A DNA stretch of 10,035 nucleotides from Burkholderiales bacterium (GTDB lineage Bacteria; Pseudomonadota; Gammaproteobacteria; Burkholderiales; Burkholderiaceae_D). The notes beneath the pieces were generated by a model. The model made no database searches, was not told where the DNA came from, and saw only the letters and a program-made list of their open reading frames with translations. The stretch's first letter is position 1. Every line of letters begins with the position of its first letter. Where the stretch lies: positions 1-10,035 of the forward strand of contig JACPVY010000322.1 of the NCBI GenBank assembly GCA_016197345.1, in the 5' to 3' direction. A program made the position numbers and the translations under genes. Of this stretch, positions 1 through 5,466 are shown piece after piece.

Positions 1-186
1 CGCGTGACGATTGCAATGCAAGGTGTGAGCATCGCGCCGCAATTGGTGAAAGGCCGTGAAGATCCACCGCTAGGTTGGATTTCGCGTAGTTTCGATGCCA
101 AAGTTGCTAGCCCTACGCTTTGCTGGCAAGAAACGATACGTGGAAATACCAAGCGCGTGACGATTTTGCAAATTGAAATTGCTTAA
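1..186 (+). CDS. C-terminal end of a probable heparinase II/III-family protein (partial)
   Basis: The reading frame is open from base 1 and ends at TAA 184-186, leaving 61 codons of a gene that begins upstream. The fragment reads as a beta-strand-rich tail. It contains GWISRSFDAKVASPTL followed about 15 residues later by the closing strand KRVTILQIEI. A tail of the form 'GW.S..FD.K.P...L' resembles the C-terminal beta-sandwich of heparinase II/III-like (alginate or glycosaminoglycan lyase-like) proteins found in exopolysaccharide loci. Such proteins cleave or process acidic polysaccharides, usually in the periplasm. The downstream algD-type dehydrogenase and glycosyltransferase fit that reading. 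Only the tail is visible, so no catalytic residue can be checked. The family call is recognition of a short pattern plus context. GTG at 4-6 is an internal codon, not a start. Confidence 0.5.
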   Translation, partial: RVTIAMQGVSIAPQLVKGREDPPLGWISRSFDAKVASPTLCWQETIRGNTKRVTILQIEIA

Positions 187-207
187 AACTTGATGCAAAG
201 AAAAAAT

Positions 208-254
208 CTAGGGCGAGGCGGCGGAAATAACGCAATAAAACTCGCCGCCACTAG
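208..254 (+). terminator. possible intrinsic terminator after the upstream gene
   Basis: GGCGGCG (217-223) pairs with CGCCGCC (243-249) around a 19-nt loop. An outer CTAG (208-211) can pair with CTAG (251-254) across a small internal bulge. The structure lies 21 bp after the stop codon at 186. The nearest T-run (TTTT, about 265-268) is some 10 nt beyond the stem, so this is not a textbook terminator. Confidence 0.4.
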
Positions 255-350
255 AACGAACGTTTTAAAATAGCGCTTGCTAGCCGAATTGTTATTAAAT
301 ATATGATACATTATTGAAAATATAATAACTAAGTGCCGCTCAATAAAATT

Positions 351-525
351 GTAGGGTGGGCAATCTGCCCACCAAAAGTGTGTACCAGATCAGCGGTGTT
401 GGTGGGCAGATTGCCCGAAGTGCGACGAGCAGTTTCGTCGCGAATCAAGGACGATAGTTCATTGTAGGCGGTGTTGGTGGGCAGCTTGCCCACCCTACGG
501 ACGAATCAAGGACGACATTTCATCG
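351..525. repeat. REP-like palindromic repeat cluster (GTAGGGTGGGC family)
   Basis: Three related hairpin cores lie here. GGTGGGCA-ATC-TGCCCACC (355-373) and GGTGGGCA-GCT-TGCCCACC (476-494) are perfect 8-bp stems with 3-nt loops. A partial copy, GGGCA-GAT-TGCCC, lies at about 403-416. GTAGGGTGGGCA at 351 and its reverse complement ending at 498 form terminal inverted repeats of 23 bp with a single mismatch. Superimposed is a direct duplication: cggtgttggtgggcag at 394-409 and 469-484, and cgaatcaaggacga at 441-454 and 502-515. A separate hairpin, GCGACGA (422-428) with TCGTCGC (435-441), sits between the copies. Motifs of this kind are dispersed as REP/REPIN-like elements in many proteobacteria. 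No coding potential was recognised. This element and the terminators at 208-254 and 566-600 account for most of the gene-free stretch 187-633. Confidence 0.75.
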
Positions 526-565
526 TTGTGCAGCAAGAATGCACGGCGAGTAATACCAATCAACG

Positions 566-600
566 AAAGGGGAGCAACGTGCTTCCCTTTTCGGCTTTTT
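566..600 (+). terminator. strong terminator-like hairpin in the algD leader (possible attenuator)
   Basis: Bases 566-576 (AAAGGGGAGCA) pair with 580-590 (TGCTTCCCTTT) over all 11 positions, with one G-U wobble and a 3-nt loop ACG. The stem is followed by T, CGGC and then five Ts at 596-600. This is the best intrinsic-terminator shape in the window. It ends only 33 bp before the dehydrogenase ATG at 634, which also has to accommodate the Shine-Dalgarno at 622-628. A complete promoter is therefore unlikely to fit downstream of it. It may insulate the operon from upstream transcription or act as a regulated attenuator. Confidence 0.6.
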
Positions 601-633
601 CAAAAGAATCATTCCCCAACAAGAGGTGTATTT

Positions 634-1944
634 ATGAAGATCAGTATTTTTGGCCTTGGCTATGTAGGCGCGGTTTCTGCAGGTTGTTTGGCCAGTGATG
701 GCCACCATGTGGTCGGGGTTGACCCGAATCGCACCAAGGTTGAACTCATCAATCAGGGCACGACCCCGATTATCGAAAAAGACATCGGCGAAATGATCGC
801 CGCTACTGTGAAAAGCGGCCATTTGCGCGCCACACTCGATGTGCGTGATGCCGTACTTTCGACCGATATGTCCCTGATCTGCGTTGGTACCCCATCGCAA
901 TTGAACGGCAATCTCGATCTCTCCCATGTGCGTAAAGTGTGCCAAGAAATCGGCGCGGCGATCAAAGAAAAAGACGCATTTCACGTCGTTGTTGCCCGTA
1001 GCACGATGTTGCCAGGCTCAATGCGCAATTTGGTGATCCCAACGCTAGAAGAAGCCTCGGGTAAAAAAGCAGGCGTGGATTTCGGTGTTTGCAATAACCC
1101 AGAATTTTTGCGCGAAGGCACGGCGGTGTATGACTACTACAATCCACCGAAAACCGTGATCGGTGAAACCGATGAAAAAGCCGGTGCGATGTTGGTGCAG
1201 TTATATGAAAAAATGGTTGCACCGCTGGTGCGCACCGATGTTGAAACGGCAGACATGGTGAAAGACACCGACAACACTTGGCATGCAGTGAAAGTGGCGT
1301 TTGCCAATGAAATCGGCAATATCTGTAAAGCGGTTGGCATTGATGGCCATAAAGTAATGGAAATTTTCTGCCAAGACACCAAACTCAATCTGTCCCCTTA
1401 TTACATGAAGCCAGGCTTTGCTTTCGGCGGTTCGTGCTTGCCAAAAGATGTGCGCGCACTGACTTACAAAGCGCGTAGCTTGGATCTCGATTTGCCGCTA
1501 TTGAATTCGATTTTGCCATCGAACCAGCGCCAAGTTGAAAAAGGCATCAAGATGATTGCCGATAAAGGCAATAAAAAAGTCGGTCTCCTCGGTTTTTCGT
1601 TCAAAGCAGGGACAGACGATTTGCGCGAATCGCCACTCGTCGATGTGATCGAATATCTGCTGGGTAAAGGCTATCAACTCAAGCTGTACGACAAAAACGT
1701 CAACCTCGCTGCCCTGACTGGCGCCAATCAAGATTACATCCTCAATCACATTCCACACATTTCCAAGCTGATGGTGACGAGCATGGAAGAAGTGCTGGAT
1801 TTTGCTGAAACCATCGTCATCGGCAATGGCGCAGAAGAATTTAAGTCTGTCCCTGATCGTTTGAAATCTGGCCAGCAATTGATTGATTTGGTCCGTATCT
1901 CGAAACAGCAAAGCGGGGAGCAATACGATGGCATCTGCTGGTAA
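634..1944 (+). CDS. algD: GDP-mannose 6-dehydrogenase (AlgD-type nucleotide-sugar dehydrogenase)
   Basis: The enzyme oxidises the C6 hydroxyl of a nucleotide sugar to a carboxylate in two NAD-dependent steps in the cytoplasm, supplying a uronic-acid donor for polysaccharide synthesis. The 436-residue product has the Rossmann motif GLGYVGAVSAG at residues 7-17, ICVGTPS at 82-88, NPEFLRE at 155-161, and the catalytic-cysteine segment GFAFGGSCLPKD with Cys268. It also has the C-terminal block GLLGFSFKAGTDDLRESP and ends in GICW. Length, Cys268 position, the segment YYMKPGFAFGG and the GICW tail match remembered Pseudomonas AlgD closely, so the GDP-mannose branch is preferred over UDP-glucose dehydrogenase. 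Substrate still cannot be proved from sequence. The start at ATG 634 is chosen for its Shine-Dalgarno AGAGGTG (622-628) and the family N-terminus MKISIFGLGYVG; an in-frame extension to 526 is non-conserved. The Tyr usual after Lys210 (KYxxN) is Asp here (KDTDN). The gene overlaps the following glycosyltransferase by 17 bp. Confidence 0.88.
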   Translation: MKISIFGLGYVGAVSAGCLASDGHHVVGVDPNRTKVELINQGTTPIIEKDIGEMIAATVKSGHLRATLDVRDAVLSTDMSLICVGTPSQLNGNLDLSHVRKVCQEIGAAIKEKDAFHVVVARSTMLPGSMRNLVIPTLEEASGKKAGVDFGVCNNPEFLREGTAVYDYYNPPKTVIGETDEKAGAMLVQLYEKMVAPLVRTDVETADMVKDTDNTWHAVKVAFANEIGNICKAVGIDGHKVMEIFCQDTKLNLSPYYMKPGFAFGGSCLPKDVRALTYKARSLDLDLPLLNSILPSNQRQVEKGIKMIADKGNKKVGLLGFSFKAGTDDLRESPLVDVIEYLLGKGYQLKLYDKNVNLAALTGANQDYILNHIPHISKLMVTSMEEVLDFAETIVIGNGAEEFKSVPDRLKSGQQLIDLVRISKQQSGEQYDGICW

Positions 1945-3151
1945 GCCGGTCGTGTTCGACAAGCCGCGTCGCGTCCTGATTTTGGTAGAAAACCTGCCGT
2001 CGCCGTTTGATCGGCGCGTTTGGCAGGAAGCGACCACTTTGCTCGCAAACGGCTATCAGGTTTCCATCATTTGCCCGACTGGTAAAGGCTATGAGAAGCG
2101 CTACGAAGAAATCGATGGCATCCATATCTATCGCTATCACTTACCGCTCGAAGCGGAGGGGGCGAAGGGCTATGCGATCGAATATTCGCTAGCGCTGTTT
2201 CACACCTTCCGCTTGGCGTGGAAAGTCTTGTTCAAACATGGCTTTGATGTGATTCACGCCTGCAATCCGCCGGATTTGCTGTTTTTGATCGGCGGTTTTT
2301 TCAAGCTATTTGGCGGCAAAAAATTCGTCTTTGATCATCACGACATCAATCCAGAATTGTATGAAGCGAAATTTAATCGGCGTGATTTTTTCTACAAGCT
2401 GATGATTATTTTTGAACGCTGGTCGTTCAAAACGGCGGATGTCTCAATTGCGACCAATGAGTCGTATAAAAAAATCGCGATTGAACGTGGTGGCATGCCA
2501 GCGGACAAGGTGTATGTGGTGCGTAGCGGCCCGAAATTGGATCGCCTGCGCATCTTGCCACCTAGGCCAGAATTGAAGCGCGGCAAAAAGTATATGGTTG
2601 GCTATGTCGGCGTGATGGGTGCGCAAGAGGGTATCGATTTGCTGCTGCAAAGCGCACGCTATCTGATCAAAGACATGGGGCGCAATGACGTGCATTTCGG
2701 TTTAGTCGGCGGCGGTACCAGCTTGGATGCGATGAAGCAAATGGCGCAAGACATGGGCATTGCCGATAGCGTCACCTTTACCGGTCGCGCGCCAGATCAA
2801 GAATTGCTCGATATGTTGAATACCTCGGATGTGTGCGTCAATCCTGACGTCGCTAACGAGATGAACGACAAATCGACGATGAATAAGATCATGGAATACA
2901 TGGCATTGGGCAAACCTATCGTGCAATTTGATTTGACCGAAGGCAAAGTGTCGGCGCAAAAAGCCTCGCTATACGCGAATAAAAATGATCCGATTGATAT
3001 GGCGAAGAAAATCGCTGAATTGTTAGACGACCCAGAACGGCGGCGTGAAATGGGTGAGTTTGGCCGCAATCGCGTGGTTAATGAACTCGAATGGGAATAC
3101 GAAGCGCCGAAATTGCTGGCCGCGTATGACCGCGTGTTTGGCAAGAACTAA
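1928..3151 (+). CDS. GT4-family glycosyltransferase (GT-B fold)
   Basis: This 407-residue protein should transfer a sugar from a nucleotide donor to a lipid-linked or polysaccharide acceptor at the cytoplasmic face of the inner membrane. The N-terminal GT-B domain begins with RVLILVENLPSPFDRRVWQEA (residues 15-35), the typical opening of GT4 enzymes in capsule and EPS clusters. HACNPPD lies at 110-116 and FDHHDINPE at 135-143. The donor-binding half starts near VGYVGVMGAQEGIDLLL (224-240), with LVGGGTS at 259-265. The signature STMNKIMEYMALGKPIVQFDL lies at 316-336, where Glu323 is the second Glu of EX7E; the first Glu position (315) is Lys, as in a recognisable STMNK subfamily. There is no clear membrane span. 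ATG 1928 is chosen for its Shine-Dalgarno GGGGAG (1915-1920). It overlaps the end of the dehydrogenase gene, so the two are probably translationally coupled. Donor and acceptor are unknown. Confidence 0.85.
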   Translation: MASAGKPVVFDKPRRVLILVENLPSPFDRRVWQEATTLLANGYQVSIICPTGKGYEKRYEEIDGIHIYRYHLPLEAEGAKGYAIEYSLALFHTFRLAWKVLFKHGFDVIHACNPPDLLFLIGGFFKLFGGKKFVFDHHDINPELYEAKFNRRDFFYKLMIIFERWSFKTADVSIATNESYKKIAIERGGMPADKVYVVRSGPKLDRLRILPPRPELKRGKKYMVGYVGVMGAQEGIDLLLQSARYLIKDMGRNDVHFGLVGGGTSLDAMKQMAQDMGIADSVTFTGRAPDQELLDMLNTSDVCVNPDVANEMNDKSTMNKIMEYMALGKPIVQFDLTEGKVSAQKASLYANKNDPIDMAKKIAELLDDPERRREMGEFGRNRVVNELEWEYEAPKLLAAYDRVFGKN

Positions 3152-3170
3152 TTGAACGCATGATGAAAAA

Positions 3171-3348
3171 GTAGGGCGGGCTACATGTAGCCCGTCGAAT
3201 TTTGGGCAACTTGTTGCCCACGGATTTAAAGTATCGTAAAAAACAACTGTTTTTGGCACGATTTCCGATGTTGATCGGTGCGGATTGTTCAAATTAAGTT
3301 GCAAAGACCGAGATTTACTGCCGTGGGCAAACGAGTTGCCCTCCCTAC
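3171..3348. repeat. second REP-like palindromic element (GTAGGGCGGGC ... GCCCTCCCTAC)
   Basis: The element starts 20 bp after the glycosyltransferase stop with GTAGGGCGGG. It contains a perfect 18-bp palindrome, CGGGCTACATGTAGCCCG (3177-3194), and a hairpin TGGGCAAC-TT-GTTGCCCA (3203-3220). It is closed on the other side by CCGTGGGCAAACGAGTTGCCCTCCCTAC-like sequence at 3321-3348, whose reverse complement begins GTAGGGAGGGCAAC and ends TTGCCCACGG. The left arm carries the same GTAGGG start and ends in TTGCCCACGG at 3222. The family resembles the element at 351-525. The first hairpins could also limit transcription beyond the algD-GT pair. Bases 3223-3320 between the arms show nothing recognisable. 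Confidence 0.65.
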
Positions 3349-3398
3349 CGCGTACGTTGTTCCATTTGCGACAGCTTCACGAGGAGAAATAGTCGTTG

Positions 3399-3512
3399 AT
3401 GCGTCGCGTTTGTACCGGTTTTTCAATTGCGGTTTTATGGTTAGCGAATTTGTGGTCGACTCGCCCACCGTGTTTCGCCTTTTGCGGCGACCTCTACACG
3501 AAGGAAAAATAA
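3399..3512 (+). CDS. possible 37-residue leader ORF overlapping galE
   Basis: An ATG at 3399, or an in-frame TTG immediately before it at 3396, opens a short frame that begins [19 protein letters not shown] and ends at TAA 3510-3512. The stop overlaps the galE ATG at 3512 in a TAATG junction, an arrangement typical of translational coupling. GAGGAG (3381-3386) lies 12 nt before the ATG, or 9 nt before the TTG. Two arginines followed by a hydrophobic core ([12 protein letters not shown]) resemble a short membrane or export segment, and the tail is charged (DLYTKEK). A 5-bp hairpin, TCGCC (3475-3479) with GGCGA (3486-3490), lies inside it just before the galE Shine-Dalgarno. No homologous family is recognised. 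It may be a leader peptide controlling galE translation, or a chance ORF. Confidence 0.35.
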   Translation: MRRVCTGFSIAVLWLANLWSTRPPCFAFCGDLYTKEK

Positions 3513-4525
3513 TGAAGATTTTAGTCACAGGCGGCGCAGGTTATATCGGCTCGCACACCTGCATTGAATTATTCAACGCTGGCCATGAAACGGTGATTTT
3601 GGATAATTTATGCAATAGCAAGGCTTCCGTGTTAGCGCGCATGCAGCAAATTACGGGGCATAGCTTTGCCTTTGAGCAAGTTGATATCCGTGATCGTGCC
3701 GCGATGGAAGGTGTGTTTACTCGCCATCAATTTGATGCCGTGATCCATTTTGCAGGCTTAAAAGCGGTCGGCGAATCGGTTGCACAACCGCTACGCTATT
3801 ATGACAACAACGTGATCGGCAGCTTGGTTTTGTTTGAAACCATGGCTAAGTTTGACGTCAAAACGCTGGTCTTTAGTTCGTCGGCAACGGTGTATGGCGA
3901 TCCGCATGCTGTCCCTATTTTGGAAGATTTTCCGGTCGGCGCGACCAATCCATATGGCCGTAGCAAACTGATGATCGAACAAGTCCTGCGCGATTTCGCC
4001 TTAGCTGCACCCGATTGGCGGATCGCCTTGCTGCGCTACTTCAATCCAGTCGGTGCGCATAGCAGCGGCTTGATAGGCGAAGATCCAAACGGCCCGCCCA
4101 ATAATTTGCTGCCCTATGTCGCGCAAGTAGCAGAAGGGCGACGCGAAATGTTGTCAGTGTATGGGAATGATTACCCTACGCCAGATGGCACGGGCATGCG
4201 AGATTACATCCATGTCGTCGATCTCGCTTTGGGACATGTCAAAACCCTGGATAAGTTAGCACAGCAAACAGGTGTGCTAACTTATAATTTAGGGACAGGC
4301 CGCGCGTATAGCGTGCTAGAAATGGTTGCGGCGTTTGAAAAAGCCAGTGGTAAACCGGTGCCATATAAGATCGTGGCGCGACGTCCCGGTGATATCGCTA
4401 GCGCCTATGCTGATGCGTCGTTGGCGGCACGTGAACTAGGTTGGCGTGCTGAGCGGGAAATTGAGCAAATGTGTAGCGATGCTTGGCGCTGGCAGGCAAC
4501 GGCAAAAGCGTTAGGTGAAGATTAA
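3512..4525 (+). CDS. galE: UDP-glucose 4-epimerase (extended SDR family)
   Basis: GalE interconverts UDP-glucose and UDP-galactose in the cytoplasm with tightly bound NAD, feeding galactose residues into surface polysaccharides and the Leloir pathway. The 337-residue length matches the family (about 338). The NAD motif [10 protein letters not shown] is at residues 6-15 and [10 protein letters not shown] at 80-89. The catalytic residues are Ser124 in [10 protein letters not shown] and the Tyr148-x3-Lys152 pair in [16 protein letters not shown] lies at 175-183, [12 protein letters not shown] at 228-239 and the family tail (CSDAWRWQ) near 321. ATG 3512 is chosen for its Shine-Dalgarno AAGGAA (3501-3506) and the classic start [13 protein letters not shown]; the frame is open back to 3278 but that extension is not GalE-like. 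The position equivalent to E. coli Tyr299 appears to be Ala298, which may widen specificity to UDP-GlcNAc. A terminator-like hairpin follows. Confidence 0.93.
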   Translation: MKILVTGGAGYIGSHTCIELFNAGHETVILDNLCNSKASVLARMQQITGHSFAFEQVDIRDRAAMEGVFTRHQFDAVIHFAGLKAVGESVAQPLRYYDNNVIGSLVLFETMAKFDVKTLVFSSSATVYGDPHAVPILEDFPVGATNPYGRSKLMIEQVLRDFALAAPDWRIALLRYFNPVGAHSSGLIGEDPNGPPNNLLPYVAQVAEGRREMLSVYGNDYPTPDGTGMRDYIHVVDLALGHVKTLDKLAQQTGVLTYNLGTGRAYSVLEMVAAFEKASGKPVPYKIVARRPGDIASAYADASLAARELGWRAEREIEQMCSDAWRWQATAKALGED

Positions 4526-4536
4526 TACGTGAGATG

Positions 4537-4585
4537 TTGGTGCCACCAGCCAATATCGGCGTGGCACCAAAATGGAGTGTTTTTT
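4537..4585 (+). terminator. terminator-like hairpin after galE
   Basis: TTGGTGCCAC (4537-4546) pairs perfectly over 10 bp with GTGGCACCAA (4561-4570). Three further pairs, GCC (4549-4551) with GGC (4558-4560), can form inside the loop. A run of six Ts follows at 4580-4585, about 10 nt past the stem. It lies 12 bp after the galE stop, so it most likely ends the galE transcript. Confidence 0.6.
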
Positions 4586-4657
4586 ACGACGCTTCAATCG
4601 CGTAAACAATAAATTGCCTATCTTGTCAGCCTTTGCAACAGTCTCGTAATTTGTGGG

Positions 4658-4690
4658 GGGAGCGAATGCACTCAAGCGCTACTCCCTTTT
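4658..4690 (+). terminator. weak second hairpin between galE and the PAAR gene
   Basis: GGGAG (4658-4662) pairs with CTCCC (4682-4686), directly followed by TTTT (4687-4690). CG (4663-4664) may extend the stem by pairing with CG (4677-4678) across a 3-nt bulge. The T-run orientation suits plus-strand transcripts, so it could back up the terminator at 4537. It offers no T-run for the minus-strand PAAR transcript. Confidence 0.25.
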
Positions 4691-4726
4691 CACCGCAATT
4701 TTCAACCGTGGTCATGTGCTAGTGCG

Positions 4727-5005
4727 CTAATTAACTGAAGCGCGATGGCTGCCTTTCAATTTACAGCCACATTCCGTCACACAATCTTCCACTGCAACCG
4801 CAATCCCATCTAATGTCACCGTCGCATGACCAGTGATGATTTTATTCACGCCATGTGGCTTGCCGCCCGGGTAAACCAGCGGACAAGAGACTTGATCGCC
4901 AACACGCGCAATCGCTTTGCCATCGATATCGTGCTTTCCTGAACCGCTGATCACGACGCCGCCATGATCGGTAGAGTCGCCGACCGTAATAATTTTGAGT
5001 GACAT
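4727..5005 (-). CDS. PAAR-domain spike-tip protein
   Basis: PAAR proteins form the sharp metal-bound cone capping the VgrG or spike trimer of type VI secretion and related contractile injection machines. They can also link effectors to the tip. The 92-residue product is a single PAAR domain with no effector extension. It shows the internal pseudo-repeat of the family: GDSTDHGGVVISG...GKAIARVGD (residues 9-37), then HGVNKIITGHATVTLDGIAVA (51-71). Likely metal ligands are among His14, Cys41 (VSCPL), His51 and Cys79/Cys81 (ECGCKL), by analogy with the family. The start at 5005 has an upstream GAAGGA on the minus strand. The gene stands alone, divergent from the protease gene and more than 3.6 kb from the injection-system genes near the right end. 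Whether it serves a T6SS elsewhere or that system cannot be decided here. Confidence 0.88.
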   Translation of the reverse strand: MSLKIITVGDSTDHGGVVISGSGKHDIDGKAIARVGDQVSCPLVYPGGKPHGVNKIITGHATVTLDGIAVAVEDCVTECGCKLKGSHRASVN

Positions 5006-5466
5006 GCTATTTCCTTCGAGTTCTTGAGGTGATGCTTACATCGCGGCTGAGCACGGCGTGGATAGGCAAGCTATCTAGGTGCTAAGCGAAAAGACGGCGC
5101 TAGCGTAGCAAACAGCAAGGCAATTTCCTAGTTTTGATGCCAATCTTTACACCTTGCTTAGCCCATGCTGCCAATTAGCGAATGTGAGTTGCAGATGTGT
5201 GGCGATCAACACCTCGGATGTTTTATTTGAAACGAAGTCAGCTAAATTTGTTGGTATTCCTGAATTGTTTTACAGGGATGGATAGTTAATGGATAATCAA
5301 TTCAATCATATTGCATTGATAACTTTATTGTTTATGCAAAGAAATCTTGCATTCCTGTGCAACATGAGGTTGTAGTAAGGGTTCCATCCTATCGACTCCG
5401 CTTTTCGTAGGCGCGAGATCACACCATAGCTCATCAAGAGCATATTACAAAAATCTGGAGACACGT
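5006..5466. promoter_or_regulatory. divergent intergenic region between PAAR and protease genes
   Basis: This 461-bp stretch has no convincing ORF. It must contain the divergent promoters of the PAAR gene and the protease. The only weak promoter candidate seen is TTGCAT (5311-5316), 16 bp, then TATGCA (5333-5338), reading toward the protease in an AT-rich patch. A clear Shine-Dalgarno, GGAG (5457-5460), stands 6 nt before the protease ATG. No operator or strong inverted repeat was recognised. Confidence 0.3.

Noticed and set aside
351..498. Terminal inverted repeats as a complete MITE or insertion sequence
   Set aside because: No target-site duplication or transposase was seen. Each arm is itself a hairpin of a dispersed REP-like type, so a REP cluster is the simpler reading.
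526..633. In-frame N-terminal extension of the dehydrogenase
   Set aside because: It covers a terminator-like hairpin, lacks similarity to the family and ends before a clear Shine-Dalgarno and the conserved start at 634.
471..698. Short frame with GTG at 579-581 after AAAGGGGAG, overlapping algD
   Set aside because: The purine-rich stretch is the left arm of a terminator hairpin, and the frame overlaps the algD start with an unlikely protein composition.
3278..3511. In-frame N-terminal extension of GalE
   Set aside because: It runs through the REP-like repeat arm. The Rossmann start [13 protein letters not shown] at 3512 with its own ribosome site is the family start.
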